Assembly (NCBI GenBank): GCA_002311385.1
Contig: DCAE01000060.1
Coordinates: 1 to 6,319 of the forward strand
Length of the DNA: 6,319 nt
DNA from: Dehalococcoidia bacterium UBA1141
GTDB lineage: Bacteria > Chloroflexota > Dehalococcoidia > Lucifugimonadales > UBA3495
Reading direction: 5' to 3'
Part shown: positions 1-5,451 of the stretch, in pieces
How positions within the stretch are numbered: the first letter of the stretch is position 1
Layout of the letters: each line of letters opens with the position of its first letter
Position numbers and translations under genes: made by a program
Notes under the pieces: generated by a model
The model's database searches: none
Seen by the model: the letters and a program-made list of their open reading frames with translations, nothing else
Told to the model about the DNA's origin: nothing

Positions 1-7
1 TTTCGTA

Positions 8-29
8 AAGGGGGATTTAAGGGGGATTT
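8..29. repeat. Tandem 11-bp repeat, two perfect copies (AAGGGGGATTT)
   Basis: AAGGGGGATTT occurs at 8-18 and again, immediately adjacent, at 19-29. The repeat lies 32 bp beyond the stop codon of the leftward ThDP gene. G-run/ATTT repeats of this form are familiar as dispersed intergenic repeats in several environmental bacterial lineages; that is recalled family knowledge and was not tested here. The window starts seven bases earlier, so further copies or an inverted partner may lie outside. No terminator for the leftward gene could be confirmed in 1-60. Confidence 0.75.
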
Positions 30-60
30 CCTCCCAGCAACGGTGTGATATGAATATCGC

Positions 61-1779
61 CTAAGTCTCTCCGCCGCGCCTGGCATCGGCCCGCCAATCG
101 TCCGGGCTGGGGCCCCGGTCAATGACTACATCTATTACCGAGGGAAGTCCCGACGCTTGGGCCTGGCGTATGGCATCGGGCAGGTCCCGCGAGTCGTTGA
201 CCTGGATACCGAAGCAACCAAAACCGCGGGCCACCGCTGCATTATCGGTATCCACGAACTCGGAAGCGATGGTCTGGCCAGGGGGTTGATGGTCAAGCAC
301 CATGCCCAAGGCATTGTTGTTCATGACTACGCAAATTATGGGAAGGTGGTACTGCATGGCAGTTGATAGAGCGTTCACCGTCATCATATAACCACCGTCT
401 CCGGTGACCGAAACCACCGTGCGGTCGGGGTAAACGAGCTTGAGGGCAACTGATGCTGGCAACGCCCAACCCATGCCAGCGGTGCCACCGGGGCAGAAAA
501 AGGTCTTTGACTCTTGGGCCTTGTACAGGTGGGCCATCCAAGCCCGGTTATTGCCAGCGTCCAGAGCAAAAACCGTGGATGGGTCCAGAGTGTCTTGCAA
601 CACTTTAACCAGGCGTTGCGGCGTTACGGGAGAACTCTCTTTGTGCAACTCCGGGTCTTCGTAGTAATCGTTCTGTTGCTTGCGCTGATCCAATCCTTGA
701 GTCCATTCTTGTCTGGAGGAAGAGGAAGCTTGGGCCGCTTCTTTAGAAGCATCAACTAGTTGCTCCAAGATACTTCCTGCGTCACCAATCAAGCCCAATT
801 CCACGGGGAAGGTCCAACCGGCATTGCGGTCGTCGATGTCAATCTGAATGATACGTTGGCGCAGCGGATCGAAGGTGCTGGGGCGCTCCCGCACTGTTTC
901 TTGGGGCGTCAGTTTTGCGCCAATAACCAAAACAGTGTCAGCGTCTCCCACCACGAGGTTGGCCACTTCCTGGCCGTAAACGCCAACCATGCCCAAAGCC
1001 AAGGGATGGGTCTCCGGTATAGCGCTCTTTCCTTTATAGCTGGTGGCGACGGGCATGCCCCAAATCTCGGCCAGCTCTTTGAGTTTTTCGTGGGAGTGGG
1101 AAACGTGGACGCCGTTGCCAGCGATAATCACCGGTCGCTTGGCCTGGGAGAGAATCTCAATCGCTTTTTGGATATCCTGTGGTGCGCTCTGGGGCTTGGC
1201 GGTGTTCAGGTATCCGGCAGCGTTGTGTATGAATGGAGGGGATTCCAAGTCCACTTCCCCGGCGATGGCCGCTGAGCGCATCACCACGCTGGCGGGGCCC
1301 GGCCTGCCGCTCATGGCATGTTTGATGGCCAGTTGGGTCCCAATCACCGCCTCTTTGGGGCTGGTGGCCAAGGTTGTGTACTTGCTCATGGCCTTAAAGA
1401 TATTAGGCAGGTCGATACTACCGTATTCTCCCGCTCCCGACTGGTTGGCAGCGTGCATGCCGACGCCACCGTCGGAGGTATCGGTGAGTACCAACATAGG
1501 CGAGCTGCTCAGCATGGCCTCCATGATTCCAAACGCAGCGTTTGACCCTATGAACAGGCCTTGGCCCATCACCACCGCCGGTTTGCCGGTGGCCCGTCCG
1601 TAGGCGTCGGCCATGATGGCGGCCACCTGCTCGTGCCGGACCAATATGGTCTTGATTCGGTCCTCTTTGCCGTGGAGCAGTTGGAAAATCTGACCGGTGC
1701 CGCCGCCTGGAATCCCAAAGACGTACTCCACTCCGGCTTCCATTAATGTTTGGACAATGAGCTCGCTGGCGATGGGCAT
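61..1779 (-). CDS. ThDP-dependent enzyme, acetolactate synthase/decarboxylase-like (572 aa)
   Basis: This is a full-length, three-domain ThDP enzyme of the acetolactate synthase/benzoylformate decarboxylase superfamily, probably cytoplasmic. Such enzymes cleave or join carbon chains next to the carbonyl of 2-oxo acids. The N-terminal PYR domain (about residues 3-170) starts with GVEYVFGIPGGG and carries the expected catalytic Glu50 in RHEQ. A central Rossmann-like domain (about 200-345) includes PVIIAGNGV and MPVATSYKGKSAIPETHPL. The C-terminal PP domain (about 385-560) has GTAGMGWALPA, the metal/ThDP motif GDG at 460-462, and NNN at 487-489. The family's usual GPGATN loop after the first domain's glycine strand is absent: here the region reads MGQGLFIGSN (71-80). 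No RFDDR-like FAD motif and no regulatory-subunit gene were seen, so biosynthetic acetolactate synthase is unlikely. The start at 1779 is preferred over an ATG 24 codons upstream because AAGGAGG lies four bases before it and the protein then begins like its relatives. The substrate is unknown. Confidence 0.93.
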   Translation of the reverse strand: MPIASELIVQTLMEAGVEYVFGIPGGGTGQIFQLLHGKEDRIKTILVRHEQVAAIMADAYGRATGKPAVVMGQGLFIGSNAAFGIMEAMLSSSPMLVLTDTSDGGVGMHAANQSGAGEYGSIDLPNIFKAMSKYTTLATSPKEAVIGTQLAIKHAMSGRPGPASVVMRSAAIAGEVDLESPPFIHNAAGYLNTAKPQSAPQDIQKAIEILSQAKRPVIIAGNGVHVSHSHEKLKELAEIWGMPVATSYKGKSAIPETHPLALGMVGVYGQEVANLVVGDADTVLVIGAKLTPQETVRERPSTFDPLRQRIIQIDIDDRNAGWTFPVELGLIGDAGSILEQLVDASKEAAQASSSSRQEWTQGLDQRKQQNDYYEDPELHKESSPVTPQRLVKVLQDTLDPSTVFALDAGNNRAWMAHLYKAQESKTFFCPGGTAGMGWALPASVALKLVYPDRTVVSVTGDGGYMMTVNALSTAMQYHLPIICVVMNNNALGMVLDHQPPGQTIASEFVDTDNAAVARGFGCFGIQVNDSRDLPDAIRQAQASGLPSVIDVVIDRGPSPDDWRADARRGGET

Positions 1780-1783
1780 TTTG

Positions 1784-1790
1784 CCTCCTT
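1784..1790 (-). promoter_or_regulatory. Shine-Dalgarno AAGGAGG that fixes the start of the leftward ThDP gene
   Basis: On the minus strand AAGGAGG is followed by CAAA and then ATG (1779-1777). The reading frame stays open for 24 more codons upstream to an ATG at 1851. That ATG has no comparable ribosome site, and the extension does not resemble a ThDP-enzyme N-terminus, so translation should begin at 1779. Confidence 0.85.
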
Positions 1791-1845
1791 GAAGCATTCG
1801 GTTTAAACATTTAGCTGAAGTAATCACCTTTAAGCGGTCAACCAT

Positions 1846-1877
1846 CAGCATTATTAGGTACCAGCATTATTAGATAA
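1846..1877. repeat. Two copies of a 16-bp unit sharing CAGCATTATTAG
   Basis: CAGCATTATTAG is found at 1846-1857 and 1862-1873, identical over 12 bp with a 16-bp period. The last four bases of each unit differ (GTAC and ATAA). The repeat lies between the predicted leftward transcription start (around 1911) and the ribosome site, so it would be part of the untranslated leader of the leftward ThDP mRNA. It might be a binding site for a repressor or simply a local duplication; the sequence does not decide. Confidence 0.7.
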
Positions 1878-1917
1878 ATGAGGCTGAAGCTGAGCTTTTA
1901 TGGATGATATCGAAGGG

Positions 1918-1946
1918 ATAATAACTGTGCGCTGAATCGCGGTCAA
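1918..1946 (-). promoter_or_regulatory. Sigma70-type promoter for the leftward ThDP gene
   Basis: On the minus strand the -35 box TTGACC (1946-1941) matches the consensus at 5 of 6 positions. It is separated by exactly 17 bp from a -10 box TATTAT (1923-1918), also 5 of 6. Transcription should start near 1911, giving a leader of about 130 bases before the ATG at 1779. The boxes and their flanks (C before the -35 box, CCC after the -10 box) are identical to those of the opposing promoter at 1993-2021. Confidence 0.75.
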
Positions 1947-1947
1947 G

Positions 1948-1991
1948 ATAACCGGAGTTGGAGTCTGGCCTCACCGGCTGGCTCACCCAAC
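1948..1991. promoter_or_regulatory. 44-bp segment between the two -35 boxes, candidate operator
   Basis: This is the only DNA between the divergent -35 boxes, so a regulator bound here could act on both promoters. It contains ACCGG at 1951-1955 and 1973-1977, a direct repeat spaced 22 bp (about two helical turns). It also contains an inverted repeat GTTGG (1957-1961)/CCAAC (1987-1991). These elements are short and could be chance. No regulator gene for the module is in the window. Confidence 0.35.
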
Positions 1992-1992
1992 C

Positions 1993-2021
1993 TTGACCAT
2001 GAGGGTGGCCCGGAGTATTAT
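1993..2021 (+). promoter_or_regulatory. Sigma70-type promoter for the rightward ThDP gene-amidase operon
   Basis: The -35 box TTGACC (1993-1998) and the -10 box TATTAT (2016-2021) each match the consensus at 5 of 6 positions and are separated by the ideal 17 bp. Transcription should begin near 2028, leaving a leader of about 94 bases before the ATG at 2122. The promoter is the mirror image of the leftward one at 1918-1946. Confidence 0.78.
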
Positions 2022-2035
2022 CCCACCATTCTGAT

Positions 2036-2059
2036 AACCAGTGTCAGCACAAACCAGTG
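2036..2059. repeat. Direct repeat AACCAGTG, two copies spaced 16 bp
   Basis: AACCAGTG occurs at 2036-2043 and 2052-2059, just after the predicted rightward transcription start. The 16-bp period equals that of the unrelated repeat at 1846-1877 in the opposite leader. At 8 bp it is short, so a role as an operator is only a possibility. Confidence 0.4.
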
Positions 2060-2111
2060 CGACCCATAGCAGATGAGTGTCCCCAGTTAGCCTGGTAGCT
2101 GACAAAATGAT

Positions 2112-2116
2112 GGAGG
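2112..2116 (+). promoter_or_regulatory. Shine-Dalgarno GGAGG that fixes the start of the rightward ThDP gene
   Basis: GGAGG is followed after five bases by ATG at 2122. Three in-frame starts lie upstream (GTG 2077, ATG 2107, ATG 2110). None has a ribosome site, and the latter two would place it at or inside the start. MTGGDAV at 2122 is also the typical opening of acetolactate-synthase-like proteins. Confidence 0.85.
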
Positions 2117-2121
2117 TTGAT

Positions 2122-3807
2122 ATGACCGGTGGCGACGCAGTAATTCACGCTCTGGAAAAAGAAGGAGTCGAGTACATCTCCGGTTTTGCCGGGGGTGGTG
2201 AAGTTCCCTTGTGGCCAGCGCTGAGAGCTTCAAGTCAAATAAAAGTGTTCTCAGCTCGTCACGAGAGGCAGGGAGTGGAGATTGCTGACGGATACGCTCG
2301 GGCCACCGGCAAAGTGGGAGTGGCTCTAACCGGCACAGGCCCAGGCGCCACCAACACCTTGACCGGCATAGCGGGTGCCTTCGCCGATAACATTCCAGTG
2401 CTTTTGCTTATGGGGCAACATCCTTTGGCCAGCATGGGAAAAGAGATTCAGCAAGAGGTTCCCTCCAACATTTTTGATGAATTCGTCAAGTGGAAGGGCA
2501 CCATGAGCCGGGTGGAAGATATCCCGGCAATAATGCGCCGGGCTTTTACCGCCCTGCGGTCTGGTACGCCGGGCCCGGTGGTTTTGGAAATGCCTATAGA
2601 CGTTCTGTCCACCGAAGCTCCTGATGATGTTCTCCATTACGAGCCGGTGGGCCCAGGGCGCAAAGCCGCAGCCGATCCTATGGATATCGAACGAGCGGCG
2701 GACATTCTGTGCAACGCCAGCTTCCCGGTTTTGAACGTCGGTGGCGGTGTCCTGTCCGCCGAAGCATGGGACGAAGCCTTAGAACTGGCTGAACTGTTGT
2801 CCATGCCGGTCGCTACTACCCTGGTGGGGAAGGGAGCCTTTCCCGAAAACCATCCTCTATCTCTGGGCGGTGGCGTGTATCCGCGCAGCAAATACGCTTC
2901 AGGCCAGGCGCTCCATATCAACCGGAAGGCGGACGCAGTTCTGGCCGTTGGCAATTCCTTCCGTTTGCCCAATGCCACCGATGGTCGTCCTATACCCGAC
3001 GGGGTGAAGTTGATTCACATCAATGCTGACCCCGCCGATTTGAACAAGATTTACCAGGCTGACGTAGCGATCTTGGCCGACGCAAAACTAGCATTGCGTA
3101 GCTTGGTTGACGCAGTACGAGATCGGCTGGGACCTGGAGGCGGTGGAATCAAAGAAGAAGTGGTTGCGGAGATTCAGCAGGCGAAGGCGAAGTGGCTGGG
3201 CGAGTGGCAGTCTGTGTTCACCGACGATTCGGTTCCAACCAACGGCTACCGCGTAGTCCAAGAGTTGATGGCAGTAGTCGACTTGGACCGGACCATAGCC
3301 ATCCACGACGCTGGCGGCAGTCGCGGCTACTTGTCTCCATTCTGGGAAGCGAGAATACCGCGTAATTACATAGGGATGGGCGGTATGGCGGCCATGGGCT
3401 GGTCCATGGGAGCAACCATAGGCGCCAAGCTGGGCCGTCCCGATCATCTGGTTTTCCACGTATTGGGCGATGCTTCTTTTGGCATGGTGGGCATGGAAGT
3501 GGAAACCGCAGTCCGGATGGGCATTCCCACGCTGACGGTGCTACTGAACAATGGGGGTACCGGCGGCGGATTGATGGCCATGGAGCGCAACAACGCAGCG
3601 CCACCGGCCATGGCCCAACTGGGCGGCAACTTTACCATGGTGGCCCAAGCCCTGGGCGCGCATGCCGAAAGGGTGGAACAACCCAGTGAACTGGCGGCCG
3701 CCTTCCGTAGGGCAATCCAAGCAACCGAGTCGGGCCAGGCAGCGTTGGTTGAAGTAATGATTAAGCCCATGCCCACACCGGAAACCCCTGAGGACTGGTC
3801 ATTATAG
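2122..3807 (+). CDS. ThDP-dependent enzyme, acetolactate synthase-like (561 aa)
   Basis: This is a second, clearly different member of the ThDP enzyme superfamily, complete and probably cytoplasmic. The PYR domain (about residues 1-165) opens with MTGGDAV and GVEYISGFAGGGE. It has the catalytic Glu48 in RHER, the ADGYARATGK stretch, and a well-kept GTGPGATNTLTGIAGAF loop (71-87). The central domain (about 185-335) contains FPVLNVGGGV and MPVATTLVGKGAFPENHPL. The PP domain (about 375-550) has GGMAAMGWSMGATIGAKLG (420-438). The cofactor motif here reads GDAS (449-452) where GDG is usual, with NN at 476-477 and then a glycine-rich GGTGGG. The metal-binding Asp and Asn are therefore kept. No FAD motif of the RFDDR type is visible. 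The gene shares an inverted copy of its promoter with the leftward ThDP gene and leads an operon with the amidase 28 bp downstream. Lyase or decarboxylase action on a 2-oxo or 2-hydroxyacyl compound is likely; the substrate is not determined. Confidence 0.93.
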   Translation: MTGGDAVIHALEKEGVEYISGFAGGGEVPLWPALRASSQIKVFSARHERQGVEIADGYARATGKVGVALTGTGPGATNTLTGIAGAFADNIPVLLLMGQHPLASMGKEIQQEVPSNIFDEFVKWKGTMSRVEDIPAIMRRAFTALRSGTPGPVVLEMPIDVLSTEAPDDVLHYEPVGPGRKAAADPMDIERAADILCNASFPVLNVGGGVLSAEAWDEALELAELLSMPVATTLVGKGAFPENHPLSLGGGVYPRSKYASGQALHINRKADAVLAVGNSFRLPNATDGRPIPDGVKLIHINADPADLNKIYQADVAILADAKLALRSLVDAVRDRLGPGGGGIKEEVVAEIQQAKAKWLGEWQSVFTDDSVPTNGYRVVQELMAVVDLDRTIAIHDAGGSRGYLSPFWEARIPRNYIGMGGMAAMGWSMGATIGAKLGRPDHLVFHVLGDASFGMVGMEVETAVRMGIPTLTVLLNNGGTGGGLMAMERNNAAPPAMAQLGGNFTMVAQALGAHAERVEQPSELAAAFRRAIQATESGQAALVEVMIKPMPTPETPEDWSL

Positions 3808-3821
3808 AAATGGAGGTACCC

Positions 3822-3828
3822 GAGGAGG
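3822..3828 (+). promoter_or_regulatory. Shine-Dalgarno GAGGAGG for the amidase gene
   Basis: GAGGAGG sits seven bases before the ATG at 3836, inside the 28-bp gap after the ThDP gene stop. A further GGAGG occurs at 3812-3816. The gap has no terminator, which supports co-transcription of the two genes. Confidence 0.8.
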
Positions 3829-3835
3829 CCAAGGC

Positions 3836-4948
3836 ATGAAGAGCATTGAAATCGACCGCACGAAGCGGCTGAAAGAAGAGCCGGAAAAGGGGCACAACCG
3901 GTGGCACCCCGACGTTCCCCCGGTTCTGGAGGTTGACCCAGGAGAGGACGTGGTGTTGGAAACGCGGGATGCTTCCGACGTGCAGATGAACGCATCCATT
4001 GGCATAGGGGACATGGCCGGGTTTGACGCCAAGGTGGGCCACCCATTAACCGGCCCAGTTTACATAAAGGGCGCAAAGCCAGGTGACCTACTGGAAATCG
4101 AGTACACGGACATAATTGCCCAGCCCTACGGTTGGACCAGAAACCGGCCTGGCGCAGGATTCCTGCGGGACCTGTTCACCGACCCGATACTGGTTCACTG
4201 GGACATCAAGGACGGTTGGGCGACCTCCAAGCAGGTGCCAGGGGTGCGCATCATCGACGGCTCATTTATGGGAACCGCTGGTATTGCTCCTTCCCATGCT
4301 CAGATGAAGGTGTGGATGGAAAGAGAGGCTGACTTGGTGCGAAGGGGCGGCACCGCTTTTCCGCCGGACGCCGAAGATGCTGTCCCGTCCCAAGGCCCGA
4401 TCGCGACGGAGGGGCTGAGGACCATACCTCCCCGGGAGAACTGCGGGAATGTGGATGCCAAACAACTAACCAAGGGTTCCCGTCTGCTCATACCGGTAAA
4501 TGTAGATGGAGCATTGTACTCCGCCGGTGACGGTCACTTCGCACAAGGGGACGGTGAGTGCTGCATCACTGCTATAGAGATGGGAGCCACCGCCGTGGTC
4601 CGCTTCAAGATTCACGAAGGTGAGGCGGCAAGGCACAATATCGTGTGGCCTCGGTTCGCGCATCCGGGATATTTCCTTCCTCCGGAGTGGGCTGCGCCTA
4701 GGAACTTCATTGCCACCATGGGGATGCCTATACGGGCAGACGGCACGCAAGAGGGCGAGGACTGCCTGACCCTGGCGGCCCGGAATGCGCTGATTAACAT
4801 GATTGAGTTGCTACAGGAACGAGGTTGGACCAAGGAACAGGCCTACATTATATGTAGTGTAGCGGTGGACCTAAAAATAAGTAACATAGTTGACCTGCCC
4901 AACGTCACGGTATCGGCATTCTTGCCCGAGGATATCTTCCAGGGTTGA
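3836..4948 (+). CDS. fmdA: Acetamidase/formamidase family protein (FmdA/AmdA, 370 aa)
   Basis: Members of this family hydrolyse formamide, acetamide or related short amides to ammonia and the acid, in the cytoplasm. Family signatures are visible in order: HNRWHPDVPPVLEVDPGE (20-37), the LTGPVYIKGAKPGD block (71-84), GSFMGTAGIAPS (142-153), ENCGNVDAKQLTKGS (201-215), LLIPVNVDGALYSAGDGH (217-234), and AQGDGECC (236-243) followed by TAIE. The conserved Asp, His and Glu residues of the GDGHFAQGDGE stretch are present. There is no signal peptide. The length, 370 residues, is somewhat below the roughly 400 of characterised formamidases, but both ends look intact. The gene lies 28 bp behind the ThDP enzyme and is followed by a strong hairpin, so it is probably the last gene of that operon. 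The symbol marks the family only. The true substrate may be an amide released in the neighbouring ThDP pathway, not free formamide. Confidence 0.9.
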   Translation: MKSIEIDRTKRLKEEPEKGHNRWHPDVPPVLEVDPGEDVVLETRDASDVQMNASIGIGDMAGFDAKVGHPLTGPVYIKGAKPGDLLEIEYTDIIAQPYGWTRNRPGAGFLRDLFTDPILVHWDIKDGWATSKQVPGVRIIDGSFMGTAGIAPSHAQMKVWMEREADLVRRGGTAFPPDAEDAVPSQGPIATEGLRTIPPRENCGNVDAKQLTKGSRLLIPVNVDGALYSAGDGHFAQGDGECCITAIEMGATAVVRFKIHEGEAARHNIVWPRFAHPGYFLPPEWAAPRNFIATMGMPIRADGTQEGEDCLTLAARNALINMIELLQERGWTKEQAYIICSVAVDLKISNIVDLPNVTVSAFLPEDIFQG

Positions 4949-4991
4949 CGTTCAGGTGACTTTCAGTAGTTGGGAGGTCTGGTTATAAAGA

Positions 4992-5021
4992 AAGAGGCCC
5001 CGTGATTAAACGGGGCCTCTT
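4992..5021. terminator. Strong hairpin terminator shared by convergent genes
   Basis: A perfect 12-bp stem, AAGAGGCCCCGT (4992-5003) and its complement (5010-5021), encloses a six-base loop. It begins 44 bp after the amidase stop codon. Downstream on the plus strand there is little T-run beyond the CTCTT of the stem. On the minus strand the stem is followed by TCTTTAT, so it looks at least as good for ending the leftward helix-turn-helix transcript. It probably serves both directions. Confidence 0.88.
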
Positions 5022-5081
5022 GACATTCCGTTGGTGCCAAGCTAGCGTGGCGGCTGATTGGTTCCTATATTCAGTAGCTCG

Positions 5082-5105
5082 AAGTCACTAACGAAAGTTA
5101 GACTT
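5082..5105. other. Small bulged hairpin with GAAA loop
   Basis: CTAAC (5088-5092) and GTTAG (5097-5101) pair around GAAA. AAGT (5082-5085) and ACTT (5102-5105) extend the stem past a two-base bulge (CA). On the plus strand the loop is a GNRA tetraloop. It lies 26 bp beyond the stop of the leftward small gene and could help end or stabilise that mRNA. No T-run follows on either strand. Confidence 0.4.
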
Positions 5106-5113
5106 GGAAATGT

Positions 5114-5126
5114 CAGTCCTGGACTG
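5114..5126. other. 13-bp interrupted palindrome CAGTCC-T-GGACTG
   Basis: CAGTCC and GGACTG are perfect inverted copies around a single T, four bases beyond the stop codon of the leftward small gene. As RNA it could form only a short stem with a five-base loop. It may be part of the 3' end of that transcript, or chance. Confidence 0.35.
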
Positions 5127-5130
5127 GGAG

Positions 5131-5355
5131 TTAACTTATTCGTTTCACTTCCAGGGTTTCGCCAGGTGCTAATGCAACTCGGCGTACATTTATACCAAGT
5201 TTCAGCAACCAATAACCTAGAGTCGCTTTACTTACACCCAGCGTCTCGGCGGTGCTGGAAAGGCCAATCTCATTGACCATCTCAGGAAGGAGACGCTCTA
5301 AGGGTCGCTGGTGATCCCTCTCCACACGCTGCATCAACTTAGTCTTTCTGGCCAA
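5131..5355 (-). CDS. Small helix-turn-helix DNA-binding protein (74 aa, TTG start)
   Basis: This is a small basic protein that probably binds DNA as a regulator. The stretch at residues 31-54 (GLSSTAETLGVSKATLGYWLLKLGI) has the pattern of a helix-turn-helix: a helix ending in LG, a VSK turn, then a recognition helix. The first 20 residues are rich in Arg and Lys, and the tail VRRVALAPGETLEVKRI is suited to a short beta element. I know similar short proteins from Dehalococcoidia-type genomes, but no function is established for them as far as I am aware. TTG at 5355 is chosen as the start because AAAGGAGG lies seven bases upstream. The frame stays open to an ATG at 5481, but that codon overlaps the -35 box of the likely promoter, and the extra 42 residues look non-coding. 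The gene faces the amidase operon and is backed by the DedA gene; its target is unknown. Confidence 0.72.
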   Translation of the reverse strand: MARKTKLMQRVERDHQRPLERLLPEMVNEIGLSSTAETLGVSKATLGYWLLKLGINVRRVALAPGETLEVKRIS

Positions 5356-5360
5356 GGTGT

Positions 5361-5375
5361 AACCTCCTTTAGGTT
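5361..5375 (-). promoter_or_regulatory. Hairpin enclosing the ribosome site of the helix-turn-helix gene
   Basis: On the minus strand AACCT-AAAGG-AGGTT is a perfect 5-bp stem with a five-base loop. The Shine-Dalgarno AAAGGAGG (5370-5363) occupies the loop and the 3' arm, so pairing would partly hide it. With the TTG start this suggests deliberately low or controlled translation. The stem is short and AU-rich at its ends, so stability is modest. Confidence 0.45.
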
Positions 5376-5390
5376 CCACTTCTATTGACT

Positions 5391-5428
5391 GCCATTGGGT
5401 TTGCTGCGGTTCCCGGTCTGCCAATGGC
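5391..5428. repeat. 8-bp inverted repeat GCCATTGG/CCAATGGC in the leader of the helix-turn-helix gene
   Basis: GCCATTGG (5391-5398) and CCAATGGC (5421-5428) are perfect inverted copies, 30 bp apart start to start. They lie between the predicted transcription start and the ribosome site. In the minus-strand RNA an inner CGG-GAA-CCG stem fits inside the loop, so a two-part hairpin is possible. Alternatively the 30-bp spacing, about three helical turns, would suit two protein-binding half sites, for example for autoregulation. Confidence 0.5.
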
Positions 5429-5451
5429 CCTCGGTCTCTTGAGGTAGACAA

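Noticed and set aside
760..1603. Long plus-strand open frames of 171 and 186 codons (760-1275 and 1043-1603)
   Set aside because: They lie wholly antisense to the leftward ThDP gene, show no recognisable domain, have no ribosome site of note, and are explained by the base composition of that gene.
1915..2024. A large structured RNA or riboswitch formed by the nested inverted repeats GGGATAATA/TATTATCCC and GGTCAAG/CTTGACC
   Set aside because: The symmetric 17-base gaps are exactly promoter spacing and the arms are TTGACC and TATTAT boxes, so divergent promoters explain the symmetry better. No known riboswitch consensus was recognised.
2017..2047. Alternative leftward promoter CTGACA-19 bp-GATAAT on the minus strand
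   Set aside because: The spacing is long and the site overlaps the much better rightward promoter; the leftward promoter at 1918-1946 has ideal spacing.
2077..2121. GTG at 2077 or ATG at 2107/2110 as the start of the rightward ThDP gene
   Set aside because: None has a ribosome site, while ATG 2122 has GGAGG five bases upstream and matches the usual N-terminus.
61..3807. Annotating the ThDP genes as ilvB/ilvG acetolactate synthase
   Set aside because: No RFDDR-type FAD motif, no regulatory subunit gene, no ilvC or leu genes nearby, and active-site loop changes. The superfamily assignment is as far as the sequence goes.
3444..4076. Minus-strand frame of 210 codons across the ThDP-amidase junction
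   Set aside because: It is antisense to two well-supported genes and to their ribosome site, and its translation is rich in Pro, Arg, Cys and Ser with no domain.
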